This document shows, piece by piece, positions 35,201-50,200 of a stretch of 64,000 nt of DNA; positions within the stretch are counted from its first letter, which is position 1; each line of letters opens with the position of its first letter. The stretch is from Heterocephalus glaber (lineage: Eukaryota; Chordata; Mammalia; Rodentia; Bathyergidae). The notes below the pieces were generated by a model that made no database searches, was not told the origin of the DNA, and was given only the letters and a program-made list of their open reading frames with translations. The translations under genes were made by a program, and so were the position numbers. The stretch covers positions 5,072,554 to 5,136,553 of the forward strand of contig NW_004624865.1 in the NCBI RefSeq assembly GCF_000247695.1. Direction: 5' to 3'.

Positions 35201-38200
35201 TTGCTGGTGGAGGTTTGGCCATAGAGAAGCCATGACTTACCAGAGAGAGCTAAGACATGCTGGGAAGAAAAGGATTCCTTTGTTTAGGAAAGCCCTTTCC
35301 ATTTAAAAGTTTCAACATACTACACAAGAGTGAATGCACTTTTGTGACTGAGTGCCAGGCATACAATGAAGAAAAGCTGCAGTCAAGTAAATAAACAGCA
35401 GGCGAAGGTCCCTAGGCCCTCCTAAAGGGGTGGGCCAACGGGGGCGGGGTAGTCCAATGTGACACACAGGACTTGGACAGCGACACACATCCATCTCATC
35501 ACAATAGTGAGAAATCACAGGCTTAATATGTTCTTAAAAGACCACAAGGCTGCAATAAATTGTTCCAGCATGCATTAAACACGGAGTGCTTGGGAAAGCA
35601 TTTTAACTGAATTTCACAAATATTCCAGTGAGTTTATTTTCCCCCATGAAGCAATGCTCTAAGACAGGCAGAGACAAGCTAGAGTTTCTATTACACAACA
35701 GCAAGCTCCTGCGATAAAGCAGATTACAATACCCCGTCAGAGGCGAACTTCCTGCTTGGCTATTTAAAAAAAAAAAAAAAAAAAATGCAGCGCCGCACCC
35801 TACTTATTGTTGTTTTGAAGCTAAGATTTAGCTAAGAGGCCAATGCTCCGTGCACCTGCTAATCCCAACTCATCACGAGACTCTGAGACAAAGGAAAATG
35901 GATGAGGAATAAAGCTATCTGCAATAAGGGTGAAGCACTGGGATGTATTACTTAAGGAGGGAGGAAAATTGAATTCCACGTATATTATGATTCATAAAAT
36001 AATTCACCTCCTATTTTCTGGCACCTACAATTATCTTTTTTTTTTTTTTTTGGTACTGGGGACCAAACTCGGGTCCTTGCACTTGCGAAGCAGGCGGCGA
36101 AACCACTGAGCTAAATCCCCAGCCCTGTGACTACCTTAATGGTTGCAAATCTACCAGGTAGTAACAAAAAGTACATTTTACATTCAAAGTCTCATCTTCT
36201 GGAAGTTTGCAACAGCCACATTACTTTACATGGAACATATTCTTGGACCTGAGAGTAAGACACAAATACAAACTTTATCAACAAATACAGAATTAAGAAG
36301 TGCTGGCCAATGAGGACTTGCCAATCGGATGGGAGACAGTGATTTGCTTTGGCCCCAGAATTGGAGCTAGGAAAAACCTTTTGGAGACTTCCTTAAGATC
36401 TGTCTGTCCCTCCTGGGTGCAGTGGTGCACACCTGTAATCCCTGTACTCGGGGGCTGAGGCACAAGGGTCACCATGAGTTTGAGGCCAGTGTGGGCTCCA
36501 CAGTGAGTTCAAGGCCAGCCTGGACCACATAGTAAGACCCTGTCTCTGAAAAAAAATCTGTCTGCCCTCTAAGTACTGCTTGCTGTGCAGCTGTTCCAAT
36601 TACACAGATCTATACAGAAGGAAATTAAAAGCTGTTGTCAAGAAGAGGAGAAATCCTGAGACAATCTGTCCTGGATCCTGGACAGGGTATGTGATTACTA
36701 TTACATCTGATTAACCTTTGTCAATATTGCCTTGTTTTAGGCAAGCAAAAAATCCATGTCCCATCTCTTCCCGGGAACAGAGGGGAATCCTCGGCTGAGC
36801 CTGCTGGGCACTGGGGTGGACTGGCCCAGGATCAAATCAAACCACAGAAGCACACAGGATCAAGGTTTCACTTAGCAAACCCAAGGTCCAGTGCTGCTAA
36901 AGGAAATGTGCATGGGGCCTCACAGCAGCACTTTACGGCCTGAGAAATTCACTGTGGGTTTCGGGCACTGGTGAGGACCGGAAACCAGCTGCTAAGGGTC
37001 TTCATCTCATGTGCGGATGCCCACAGCAGTGATATGGAAAACAAAAAATAAAACAAAAGTCCAGTAGATGAATTTAAAATCTGAAGAGTGTTGAAGCATA
37101 TTGTGTTTTATAACTATCTCAAATATTTTAACCAATAAACACAACCTGAGCCCTTACTGTGTACACAAAATGATTGAGGTCTTAGGGATTACAAAATAGA
37201 ACCATTAACTATGGTCCCAATTCTCTTAAGAGTTCATAACTTCTACCTGTGGGTGCAAAATATATACAAAAAACTCTAGTATCACACATTGCCTTCCGGT
37301 CCTCTTTCAGAATTTCTTTGTTTTATTTTTTTGGTACCGGGGATCGAACTCCATGTGAGGCAGGCAGCGGAACTACTGAGCTAAATCCCTGGGCCCCTCT
37401 TTCAGAATTTCTTCAACAATATCTTCTAGCTTTCTTAAAAATTTTGAAAAATAGAGGATACATGTGAAAAATGGCAACTTTGGAAGTGTGAGCACGAGAC
37501 AGGAGGAATGAGTTTTGAGATTATTGCATAGTAAGGCCACTATGGTGGATAATGATGTATGGCATATTTCAAAATAATGACGGGGGAAATGTCAAATGTC
37601 TCTCTATAAAAAGGACAGGCAAAGTGACAGGCTCGTTGAGCAGCTCAACTTCATTATCTCACACAGTACGCATATATAAAGACAGCACAGCATACATATA
37701 TGCATACAACTGTGGCTTGTCAAAAACATTACTGATAAAGAAAGAAAAAGTAGCCAGCAAAGGGATTACTTAGGTATTGTGTACAAACAAAATCATGACC
37801 CTCCAATAATTCGATCCACCTGGGTGAAGAATTAGGCAAAGGTCAGACTAGTGACAATAGTCATGAATTGAGACTACAGTTTCTTAAAAATCTAGGCATG
37901 AAACAGAGTGGTTTAGATAACATCCAAAAATCACTGAAGACTGATTCTCTTGATGTCTGAAAGTTACTATTTGGAATGTTTCTGCTTCTACCCATGAAGC
38001 TTCACAGCTATGGCAACGAACCGCCCAGCCCAGCATAAGCACAAGGATCTGAGAAAAACGTAGAGAGAAGAGCATCAGGCACTGGACAACCGGAGACACA
38101 GGACTGGAGTCCCAGGTCACAGAAGCAGTGGTGTTGCGCTGCCCGCAGGCAGTTTCCAAACTGCAGCGCAGGAGCAGGGAGTGAGCTGCCTGTGGCTGAG

Positions 38201-41200
38201 CTGGGCGAGGGGTCAGACAGCGGATTCCTGGTGGCTGAGGTGGCTGTCATTTTCGGGCAGAGTCCTCTCAAGTCTGTGCTGAGCATGGATCTGGACACGC
38301 GCTAAGGAAACCCCGAGGCAAGGGGAAATCACTGGAAAGCACGGAGTTGACAACGTGCAGCACTCAGCAAGCCAGGGCCAGTGCTGAGGAGGGACATGTG
38401 GCCCGGAAGCGACCAAATCAGCTCTGGAATCAAGGACCTGAAGCCTCCTAGCAAAGCTCAGAAGCGAGCTCCAAAAGGGCCAAGCTGATGTTGAAGTTAC
38501 TTAATACACATCAGAATAAAAGTCCAGCACCAACAGAACATTCACAATTGCTGTATCCACTCAAAAGATCTCAAGCATTAAAGGAGCAGGAAAATGACCC
38601 ATAATCAGAGGAAAATCAATCAACAGAAAGAAACGCAGAAATAACTGTGACGATGGAAACGGCAGACAAGGGCCTTGAAACAACTATTATAAGTATCATC
38701 AATATACTCAAGGATATAAAAGAAAACATGATCATAACGAGAAGAGAAATGGAAGAAAGAATATTAAAATGGAATTTCTATGGGTATGGCGGTGCATACT
38801 GGTAAACCCAGCTACTTGGGAGACGGGGGCGGGAGAATCTCAAGTTCAATGCCAGCCTAGGCAACATAATGAGACCCTGACTCAAAAGAAAAAATGAAAA
38901 GGGCTGAGGACATAGCTCAGCACTCCCTGAGTTCCATCTCCTGTACCACAAAATAAAATAAAACAAAACAAAGAGGAAATTTATAGAAATGGAAAACACA
39001 TTGAACATTTAACAACAGACTGAAAACTCAAGAAGTAGAGATCAGTGATTTTGGAGACACGCAGATAGAAACTGAAAATGAAACCTACTAAGCAAGACTG
39101 AGAAGGGGGGGAAAGGAAAAGACAGAAGCCTTAGTGAGTCTGGACAAGATCAAGTTGTACAACACGTTACTGGTGTGCTAGAAAAATGCAAGGGAAGGAC
39201 AGAAAGATGTCTGAAAAACAATGGAAGAAAAATTTCCAAATCTGATGAAAACTACATCTAAGGTACGTAAACCCCAATCAAACGACATATAAAGAAAACC
39301 AAGACAAGGCACACAAAAATCTAATTAATAACCAGAGAGAAAGAGAAAATCTCAAAAAGCAGCCGGAGGGAAGGAAGGCACATTACACGGGAAGGTCAAA
39401 GGTCAGAGGCAGCATGCTGTTCTCATCAGCAAGCAGCCCTGGCACCGGGAGCACCCAAGCCCAGTCTGGAAGCCGTCCAGGCGCTGGCCCTATCCCCTGG
39501 TCAGGCTGTCACAACGCAGGCTGCCCCGACCCCTGGACATCAGAGTCCATTTCAACAGTCAGCCAGACACCGTCCCAGCTGACAGCTGGCCAGGCAGCAG
39601 TCCTGCCCCCAGCAAGAGCTACGCAACACCACTGGAGACAATGACACCCACAGCCAAGGCCACTGATGCTGCCATAGGCGCCAGTGACAAGGGGTACAGC
39701 TGAAGAAACCATGGGGACCACACTGTGGGGACCACACTGTGGCATCCATCCTGGACCAAAGCTAATGCACCACACCCAGAACACCCCAACATCCACCCCC
39801 AGAGCAGGGCTCCCCATATGGGGAAAAACCTCCAAAAAATTAGTTACCAATGTAGGGACACAAAAAACATGACGGTCCCACGGGAACACAGTCTTCACTA
39901 ACAGATTGACATAGGAGATTTATTTATGAAATCCCTAAAAAGGAATTCAAAATAATGATCTCAAAGAACCTCAGTGATATTCAAGAGAACACAACGATAT
40001 TGGGAAAACAATTCGTGACCTGAAAAAGAAATTCGGCAGAGATAGATACAAAAAAGAACCTAAAACTTGAAGAAAAAATTCAATGAATGAAATAAAAATT
40101 GGGTCGAGAGTGAAAATAGTAGATGAGATTACAGAGAAGAAAGAACCTGTGAGCCTGAAGACAAGCCTTTTGAATTAACCCAGGCAGACAGCACTAAGCA
40201 GGAACGTTCATGTGATGGGAGTTTCCCGTGGGTAGCAGCGTCCCTATCAGAGCAAACTGATTATAAGGCAAAAACTGTCTACACACACACACACGGCCAG
40301 AGTGAGCTCCACACACTACCATTGGCCATGAGGTTTACCCGAGGTGTGAGGATTGCTAACTGAAACACAAAACAGAAAACAAACATCACTGTCTAACTCG
40401 AGAGAGACTTGAGCAGGGGTGAAGGGCTTCACTATCATCAATGTACAGACAGCGCGGACAGAAAATTGGTATGAAACACAAGTTAGATCACACTCAGCCC
40501 TACTCAGGGCAAAAGGCCTGGAAACACTGGTGATTATGGGAGAGAGAAGGGGTGGGGGAAGGAAGCAGGGAGGAAAGGGAGGGAGGTGGAAGAAAGGGAG
40601 AATTTTTTATGAGCCAAGGGTAAGCTGGTAACTAATGCAAAGATGCTCACTCGGTAGTATTGGTCTCTCCAGGAAAAGGGTTAGAGAACCAGAGTCTCTC
40701 CCTAAAAGAACATTTAACAAAGCTTAGATGACTAGCCACGAACAACTCTTCAGCTGCTAAATATAAAGGGACAGATTTTCAAGGCTATTATTTAACCCCT
40801 ACTTCATGCCAGTTTCAGGGGACCATCAGTCTATCCCAGGCCAGCCTGGAAGTCCAGACTGCTCAGTCAGCAGGGCATGCCTTGGAGAAGAGAGACATAC
40901 CCTGCATGTGTGTCCAGGCTGGCCTTGACAGCAGCTGCACTGTTCTCCTCCCGGGCGCAAACAGGGCTCCAGAGGTGGTAGGAGCACCATGCACTTTGGT
41001 ACCCTGATTTCACACACGTTCAGCAACTGTAGCATCTCATCCGGCCCAAGCTGAGAGACAAACGTGCTTTCCGAGAACCCACACCAGCAGCCTCTCTGGC
41101 CGGCCAGCCCAGACCCTCTTTGATCTCACCCACCCCTAACCTTCTGGGTCTTCCCTGCCTTGGCCACCTGTTGTCCAATTTCAGTGACCAATCTGGAGCC

Positions 41201-44200
41201 CTTTTTCATCTCCAACCCTGACCCCTACTTCCTGTTCCTTCTGTCCCCTCAAACTGTCCCCAGCCAACCCTCATGGCTTCATCCGGTCCCTCCTGTTTCT
41301 CAAAAATCAAGACCTGATGTGGTCATCCGGGCTCCATTCAGAGAAAGAGCAGCAGGCAAGTGAATGAGATTCACCTCCAAACAGGGAAGTAATAATAATG
41401 CACAGTACATTCCTCGTGGAGTGGACACGAGTAATAACTGAGTTATAAAGTACCTAATCCTGGAACTGCTCCCACCCAAGTCCCGTTAGGTCTTTGAGCT
41501 GGAGCTACTTCTGGTTTCAAAGCTTAATGTCCCCTACAAATCACCCTAATGGGAAGCAGAGTGCTGCTGCTATTTAACAACGTGAGATCTAAATGTTACA
41601 GGTGGCATGGGCTGACTTACTTGCATTTGCAATCGTCCACTTCCTCCTGGCTAATGCTTCCAAATGACTGCTTTATAGGATTCAATGTGACAGGCCCTCA
41701 CTGGACCTTCACAGAAGCCAGTGAAGGGTTTTAAAGAACAAGGCAAACAGACCAGAAGGTGACAGGATGGGTACAAAGCCTCAGTGTTGCTTCAAGCTCG
41801 AGACACCAGCTGTCTGGACAGGCAGGTCACCTCGTCTTTCCAAGGTACCTGCCCTTATGTAAAACTGGGGTCATGCCTGAGCTTCATTTATCATGCAGCT
41901 CTACTAGGGACCCCTGGGCACTCCTGGACCGCAGACAGTTCCCCTAAAGCGACCTCAGTCACTAAGAAAGGCCAAGCTGTGTGGATTTCACTTCGAGTCT
42001 GCACTGGATTCACACTTATGGGTTGGGCAGGAATTGACCCCACCGGCACCCAAGGGATTCCTTTTCTGAAGGTCAGGATAGGCTGATTGATCAGGGCTGG
42101 CATTTTTGGTTTCTAATTTTCCCCAGTCGATTATTTTCCAGCTCGGTATTGTTTTTGGGGAAGAGAGTAACCCATGCAAGACTTAGATGAGTGTCTCCTG
42201 AAACAGGCGGTAACTTTCTCTCTCCTCCAAAGCAAATAACAAAAAGCCACATAAGGAAAACAAAAAATCATAATTCTACTCTTCATCAAACTATAAATAA
42301 TATTCCATGTTTTGATAGAACAAAAACTAGACATTTAAAAAAAAAACAACTCCAACATAGGGCCGGGGATTTAGCTCAGTGGTTCTGGCACCTGCCTTGT
42401 AAGCACAAGGTCCCGAGTTTGATCCCTGGTACCAAAAAATGAAAAATAAAAAAGCTAAAAAAACTCCAACACCGAGTACTGAGTCAGGCATAGAATGTAA
42501 ATCCCACATGGCTGTGTCTTTTGTTTTGTTTTGTTTTTCCGAGACAAGGTCTCACTATGTAGTTGAATGGCCTTGAACTCACTGTGTAGCCCAGGCTGGC
42601 CGGGAATCTGCACTGATCATTCCGTCTCAGCCTTCCAAGTGCTAGGACTATAGGTGTGCGCCGCTGCACCTGGCTACGGCTGTGTGTTATTAGTGACTTA
42701 TTAAGAAGGTTATAAAGGAAAGAACTCACCTCTATAGCAAAGATTCCTTTGTCACGTCCATACAACTTCATCTCTTCTGGGAAACTCTGAAAAGCCTTTA
42801 TGTAAGGAATGTGATCCTCTTCAACAAATCTGTATTTTTAAAAAGAAAAAGTTTCAATCAGAGTTTTGTATTGATTTAGCAAACTGTGAAAATCTCTTAC
42901 TTCAAAGGGAAAGTAAAAAAATATAAATAAAATTTTAAAAAACAACAAAGGGGAAGAATTAGTTAAGCAAATTCTATCTCCTACTTTTTTTTTTAGCTGC
43001 TGAGGATTGAACCCAGGGATTCCTACATCCTAGGTAAGTGCTCTACCACTGACCTACATTCCCAGTTCATTTTTTTTTTTTTTCTTTTCACTTTTTGAGA
43101 CAGGGTCTTGCTAAATTGCCCAGGTTGGCCTTGACCTTGGGATTCTCCTGCTTCAGCCTCTCAAACAGCTGGGATTACAGGCATACACCACAATGCCCAG
43201 CAAATTGCACATCTTTAAAGGGTGAATGTTCTTATACAAATTATGCTTCAACCTAAAAAACACCCAAATTCACAGCTCCCCTCACAAAGAACTGCCCATG
43301 CCGTGCCTAGTGACTTCTGGCCTCACCAGCACACCATGTGGATTCTCTCCCCAGGCCTGATCACACCCAGCCTGTGCCTGCTTTGGGACTCGGCACTAGC
43401 AGCCTCTGTCTACCCGGACTGCTGGGGCTTCTGAGCCTCACAGGCTGGCTCTACTTTCATTCAAAGTGTGCTTGAGGCCAGGTGTGGTGGCGCACACCTG
43501 TGAACCCAGGACTCAGGTGGCTGAGGCAGGAGGATCACTGTGAATTTCAGGCCAGCCTGGGCCACATAATGAGTTCAAACCTGGCCTAAACTATATAGTG
43601 AGACTCTGTCTAAAAAAAATTGAGTTCAAATTCCACCTTCCCCAATAGCCAATCTAAAGTAGCCATTTGTAGGGCATGGTGGGGCATACCAGTAAACCTC
43701 AGCACTCGGGAAGCTGAGGCGGGAGGACTGGTCTGAGTCCAAGGTCAGCCTGGGCTACATAGAGACCTTGTCTCAAAAAGCCCCCCCGACGGAGCCCTCT
43801 AGGGACTCTATTTCATATCACCGAATGTTCATCTGTAGACTGCAGCTCCTGTCTGCTCATTTTCTCACTTGCTTATGTATTTGGTGGTGTTTCCTCCTCC
43901 AGCCTAGAACTTCGAGAAAGTAAGGGCTTGACCTGTGTGGCTCACACCTACATCTCACAGGCCTCTGCCCCAGAAAGGTAGATATTCAGTGAATACTTGG
44001 GGAACAGATAAGTGCCAGCTGTTTCCAGGTGTAACTGTTACTGTTAGGTAGGCAAGGACCTTTCCAGGATGCTTGAAGGGATTAACCATGAAGGATACAG
44101 ATGCTGCTGGAAGATTTAAACAGGGGAGTAACTAAGGCCACCTACACTTACCCTAAGACCTTTGGGTATTCTGGCCAGGCTCATAACGATTCCCTTCAAA

Positions 44201-47200
44201 TCAGTGTTCTTTGGAAATTTATTTTTCAAAGTTCAGCTGCAGCTCTCAGACTCCAGCATCCTGAAGAATCCCCTGGAGGGCTTCATGAAGTAGAGACCTA
44301 GACTCTACCCCTCCTCTGTAGTAGGGCTCGGAGGGTCTGGAGTGGGGCTAAGGACAGGTGCCCGGCTCCCAGGTACTGCTGAAGCTGTTGCTCAGGAAGC
44401 CACACCTAGAGAACCTGTGGCTTCCAGCAGAAAATTTCTGGGAGAAGAGCAGAGGAGGAGGACGAATGGAATGGCGACGGCCCCTTCTCCTATTACCCCA
44501 GGCAACTAAACTCTGTTCCCAAACCTTTACACCTCACAGAGCCAAAGAAAAGCCCTCCGGCTAACAGATCCCATCTCCACGAAGACATTTTTCAAATCTC
44601 CTTGGTTGGGGAGGAGAGGGAAGGAGGAGGGGACAGAGGGGGAAGGGGGAAAGGATCTTCCTTTCTCCTTCCGCGAAGCTGCTTCTTTGAGAGCTCTCGC
44701 ATCACCTCTTCTGCAGCTCCTTAGACTTCCAGGACAGCTGGAAACATCCCAGGATCGCCCTGGGCAGCACAGCCAGCCCTTTTACCCAGCTCCAAGGATG
44801 TGATGAGACTGATGTGTTTTTAAAGCTCTCCCTGGTTATCAGCAGGAAAATGGGCAGGAATGACACAAGATTGCAGACCCAGAGCTCAGTTGGGAAATTG
44901 TTAAGTAATCCAGGTGAGGACAGAGGGTGATTCTGGAAGGAGAGCTGATAGCACATAATGACCCACTGCATGCAGAGGGAGGAAGGAATGAAGATGACCT
45001 GAGGTCTCCTGACAGATGGAGCAGGGTGCAGGGTGTGCACTGAGCCAGCCAGTGCTGGTGGAGGACGGCTGAGGCCTATCTCTAGATAGTGCCAAGACAT
45101 CCAGGGAGTGTGTCCAGCAGGCAGGCGGCTGCACACATAAATACATGGCTCTGGCCCTTGGCGGACAAGTCTGGGCCGGGGATAGAAGCTGGAGTCCTCA
45201 GCAAGGGTGCTAATTAGGGCCTGGGCAAGGGTGATATCACCCGATGAGCACATGGAGCAAGCGGAGGCTGTGAGTTGGGGGAGAACCCCTGAACCCCGAG
45301 TCTCTGCGGGCGGAGTTAATCATGCCTGGGAAAGGCTTTGTTATGGGGTTGATGTGGCCAAATTCAAAGGCACGATCATTCCTGGAAGCTTTTTATTTAA
45401 TGAAAGGGCTGAGTGCCAACAATAATGATGATAGCGATGATGGAGTTAAAAATAATTGTGACCAGGACCAGGTTCTTATGACACACTTTGCATGCAGTCC
45501 TGGTTCTGAAAGTTGTTCAGAACCTGTGAGGTAGCTATTATTTTTACCAGTGAAGAAAGAAGCAGAGAATTATTCTATTCAGAGAATATTCTGATTCTCT
45601 GATTCTCTATTCAGAGAATTATTAATCATTTAATAGAAATGGCTCCAAATCTCCACACGGACTAACCCAATGCTGTTCTTCAGAATGTGCACAGGGAGGG
45701 AAAATTCACACTCATGATTTTGTTACATCAATCAAGTGAGAAATTCTTACACGCAATGCTATAGTTACTCAACTCATGAACTATAAAATCCTGCAGACTA
45801 CCTTGAAAAATATAAATGTCGGGGCTGGGGATTTAGCTCAGTGGCACCATGCCTGCTTTGCAAGTGCAAGGTCCTGAGTTCAAGCCCCGGTACCACACAC
45901 AAAAAAAGCAAAATGTAAATGTCTACTGTTTCTTCAACAGCTTCACCTCATGGTTTTATTTTCAAGTTTTCCTAAGAACATAGATAACCTGTATTTTAGC
46001 TCTTCAACACTAACGTATGCTTTGTCAACTACTAACAACCACTTTGCTAATGTAAAGTTCATCTTTTCTTAAAAAATATTTAATACTCCAAGTTGGCCAC
46101 AGTAGCACATGTTTGTAATCCCAGCCCTCAGGAGGCTAAGGCAGGAAAACTGCCATGAGTTTGAGGCCAGCCTGGACTACATAGTAGTGAGACCTTATCT
46201 CAATAAACAAATAAATAAAAAATTTAATACTCCGGGGCTGGGGCTGTAGATCAGTGGCAATGCGCCTGACTGGCAAGCACAAGGTCCTGAGTTCAATCCC
46301 CAGTATGGCGGGGGGGGGTGACTTGTAAAAAATTTAATACTCCTACTCAGGCACTTTTATGTTACCTTTGTCTTTACATGAGATAATTAATTGCCCAATA
46401 TCCCACCAGAGGTAAATACTATTATTTCTACCACATAAATAAGAAAATCAAGGAGATGAATACCTGAGGGGAAATTAAACCTCAGAATTCAACTGTTTCT
46501 CCAACCTTTCAGATCCTTTCTCATGTTAGGCTGTTTTGCAAAATTAAAAATATCCAAAGGAGGGCTGGGATTTAGCTCAGTGGTTCCACTGTCTGCCTTG
46601 CAAGCTCAAGGACCCCAATTCAATCCCCAGTACCAAAAAAGTATTTATATATATATCCAAAAGTGAGGCTGGGTGTGGTGGGGCACCCTATTATCCTAGC
46701 ACTCAGGGGGCTGAGGCAGGAGGATCAGCATGAGTTCGAAGCCAGCCTGGGCTACACAGTGAGTTCAAGTTCAGCCTGAACTACTTAGCGAGACCCTGAT
46801 TCAAAAAAGCAAAAAACCACCACAAAATATCCCCTTCTTTTCTTTTTTTTGGGCACTGGAAATCAAACTCGGGACCTCGCACTTGCAAGGCAGGCGGCAG
46901 AGCTAAATCCCCGGCCCTAACAAAATACCCAAAGGTGTTCTTGTAGTTCACAGAGAGCTGGCAGAAGCACTGCCACACGGTACGTCGGGCTCACCTCAGA
47001 AGATCGGAGAGAGTCACTGCTTCTCTCTGCCACAGCAAGGACAGGTAGCAGAGAGCGAGTGTCCCCGGCACTGTCATCTTCAAGATGCCTTTCTCCTTCC
47101 ACTCCGAGTACTCCATGCCATCGAGGGACCCGGAACAGACAGATGCAGCCACTGCAGGGACAGAGCGAGACTCTGAAAGACGCAAAAGCCAACAAAAGAA

Positions 47201-50200
47201 CATCACAGGAACAACCTCAAACGGTCGCTTAAAATATCTTTTTTTGGTTTTTTTTTGATACCGGGGATAGAACTAGGGTCCTTGTGCTTGCGAGGCAAGC
47301 GGCAGAACCACTGAGCTAAATCCCCGGCCCTTACTTAAAATATCTTAAAATCAGGTTACAACTCATCTGTGTCACGAGAGCGATTTGCCAATGAGAAGTG
47401 ATGAGGGTGAGGAAGGTCATCAGCAAGGAAGGGACCTGACTGTCACCTGTGGGAGTGATGTAGGGTGGAGTTTGAAAGGAAGATTTGAATTTTTTAGTAG
47501 TGAACATGAATTTTTTTTTTTTTAGAACATTTTTATTTTATTTTATTTTTTGTTTTGTTTTATCGAGACAGGGTCTTGCTATGTAGTTCAGGCTGGCCTT
47601 GAACTCAAACCGATCCTCCTGCCTCAGCCTCCCGAGGGCTGGGATACAGGTGTGTGCCACCACACCTGGCTTCCTTATCTATCTTAAATTATAGAATTCA
47701 ACCAGAAAGCAGTCACACAAATAATAGAGTAAAATTTACTCAGCTTGCCTCGATCTGTGTTTCGAAACTGGGGATACCATCATTGCCTCTTGACTATTTT
47801 ATCATGCGGCAAAGTTACAACATTTTCTACTGCAACTTTCTCTAAAAGTTCTGAGCCCACACATACATGATGTTTTTGGAGCAAGCCTCTTCTGTGGATC
47901 CACTTTCTCTTTATTTCCCTTTGAAGGCCACACAAAAATACTCCCTGGAGACGAGAGGTGCCTTTCTGAACACAAAGACCCTCCCTGGATCTAGAAGCCA
48001 GGCTAAATGACTTCGAGGCAGGGCTGGCTTTGATATCCGGCAGCCCGCTTCTTATCTTTACCTGACTGTGGTGTTCTCAGGGCAGGAAAAGGCTTTGGTG
48101 TTGGGACGTCAGACTTCGACTCAGCTCCACTTTCAAGGCTGGAAGCACAGCTAGCATCGCTGAGCAGTTCAGACCCACTCGCCCAGTCTGAATGATGGAC
48201 ATTATCTTTCAACACCTGCTTGCAAGATCATGCAAATAAAATGGCTGCACAGGAGCTGAAAACAGTTAACGTCTGCGAGGTGAAACAATTCCTGAGGGAC
48301 ACAAATACAGTTAGAAGAACCACTCTAGAGAACTGCAAGTCCAGCAGGCCCCGAGGTCTGAGATGCCCTCAATTCCAGAAGGGAAGGTGCTGCCGGACAG
48401 CACCCACCAGTGCTTCCAAGAGGAGAGCTACAGACGGGGGCCCCCTCAGGATAAAAATACAGAGAATCAACAATGATCCATGCAGGCTGCTGGCCTCTTC
48501 CTACCTGCATAATTTCTGCTCTGTGTTTTGCTAGTGCCAATTCTCCTCCCTGAACTCTTCCTTTCTCCTACTCACTACTTCCTCTATCATGCTGTCTCTC
48601 TGATCACTCTTCCAAGGATTTCTCATTTCCTTGAGCTCCTGCAGCACCTAGGGTTTAGAGCAGGTGAGCAGCAGGGTGCACTCACCACATCACGGTCATC
48701 GGCACACACTAAAAGCATGCTCAGGGCATCCCTACAAGCCAGGGCCTGGTTAGCTGATATAACCTGAGGGACTGACCGTAGTCAAAAGCCACGATCCCAG
48801 CCCCGCAGGGCGAGAAACTGGATCTTACTACCAGGAGATAAGACTTGCTTAAGCAGCTCTCGAGAGAATGAAGTGAAGAAGCAGGGAACCGGTTCAAATG
48901 GGGCGCCCTCTGGCCAGCACCGACGGGAGGCGAGGCCCACCCAGCACCCCGCAGTACGCTTACTGGGGAGGCAAAGTTCGGGGCCGGCAGCCACCTCGGG
49001 CTCCCCTGCCTTTGCCTCCACAGTTTCCCACACATCTTGCAGTCCCACTTTTCAGAGCCGCAACCCACCTGGGCCTTCCTTCCACTGGTGTACACCGGGT
49101 TTGCACAATATGCCTGCTTACTTTTCTGCAGGTAGCGCTTCCAAAAATTGTGTAAAACTTCATTCTGAGGTGGAAGGGGAATGAGCGGTAATTGTGGTTC
49201 ACACAGACACGCGGATGCATGGACTGCAGAATCTCCTGTGCTGCCCACGGGTCCTGTCCCTAGCGCGTTCTTACTGTTCCTCCTTAACAAGAGCTATCAT
49301 CACAGTGCCAAGTATATGGGCAACACAGACAAACACTCTTTAGTCTTAGATTTCAGAGAAGGGAAAGACACTAAATATCACCTAGTTGAATCCCTTCTTT
49401 TTCTGTATTAAGATCACAGAAAGAAAATACCTTCTACATGTGTACCCTTCCAATATTACTACTGATATCTCCCCAGCTGCACTCTGAACCCTACTCTTCC
49501 ACCCACAAAAGGTAAAGCTAACTTCTACACACGGACAGGCTCACCTTTAATTCTGGGGCTACTCCGAGGGTCTTCAGCACTTCTGCTTGCTGACAAAGTA
49601 TGTGCTGAAATCCTTCGCACACATACCAATCCCAGCCTTTTTCTGAGTGACAAATAGCCATGCTTTAGACATTTGTGTTCCTGATCGGCTATGACACTAC
49701 CACATAATTATAATCTGTGCTTATACACTGCACTCTGATTTTCTGGGTAGCCCTGAGTTTCCATTCTTACATCCCTTGTTCCCAACTGAGCAAATTAGTA
49801 CACAAATGCTAACAACCTAAGCATGTTGTACAATTTACCAGATTTTTAATGTTTTATCTATAGTTTTTCTGAAATATTCATCTAAGGGGCAAAAGAAGAG
49901 TCATTATGTTAAAAGCACCAGTGAAATAAGTTTTAGAAATGTGCATTTTACTGAGCAATGCCTAGCAGAACCCTAAAGGGAAGTACTGAGTAGCCATGGC
50001 TCCCCTCAGTTTTTGGGTTTGTTTTTATTTTTGGTACTGGGGATTGAACTCATGATCTTGTGCTCGCAAGGCAGGCGAGGTGCCACTGAGCTAAATCCCC
50101 TGCCCTTTCCCCCCAGATTTTTATTTGACTCACACAGAAACAGAGCACTTGGCGAATCTGTGAACAAATGTCAATGAATGACACGAGATCCATCAGATGT

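Larger units (their letters stand above)
29641..42729 (-). other. TAF1B: TAF1B intron 8 (13 kb)
   Basis: This is the largest intron, 13089 bp. It holds old L1 segments (30740-31760, 32771-32872, 38500-40300), the first mariner-derived foldback (30981-31486), and many ID and B1 copies. The intervals 32873-33880, 34330-36030, 36560-37318 and 40560-42360 show no recognised gene. They may hold diverged repeats or conserved non-coding elements that I cannot tell apart by eye. Confidence 0.8.
42830..46994 (-). other. TAF1B: TAF1B intron 7
   Basis: This is a 4165-bp GT-AG intron. The repeats are listed separately: a minus-strand B1-ID pair (42985-43205), B1 (43473-43620, 43670-43785), ID (45821-45908), B1 (46091-46212), ID (46234-46327, 46562-46645), B1 (46667-46815) and a minus ID (46842-46918). 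The interval 43800-45820 has no recognisable gene or repeat. Confidence 0.8.
47152..48061 (-). other. TAF1B: TAF1B intron 6
   Basis: This is a 910-bp GT-AG intron with a minus-strand ID (47241-47334) and a minus-strand B1 (47533-47676). Confidence 0.8.
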
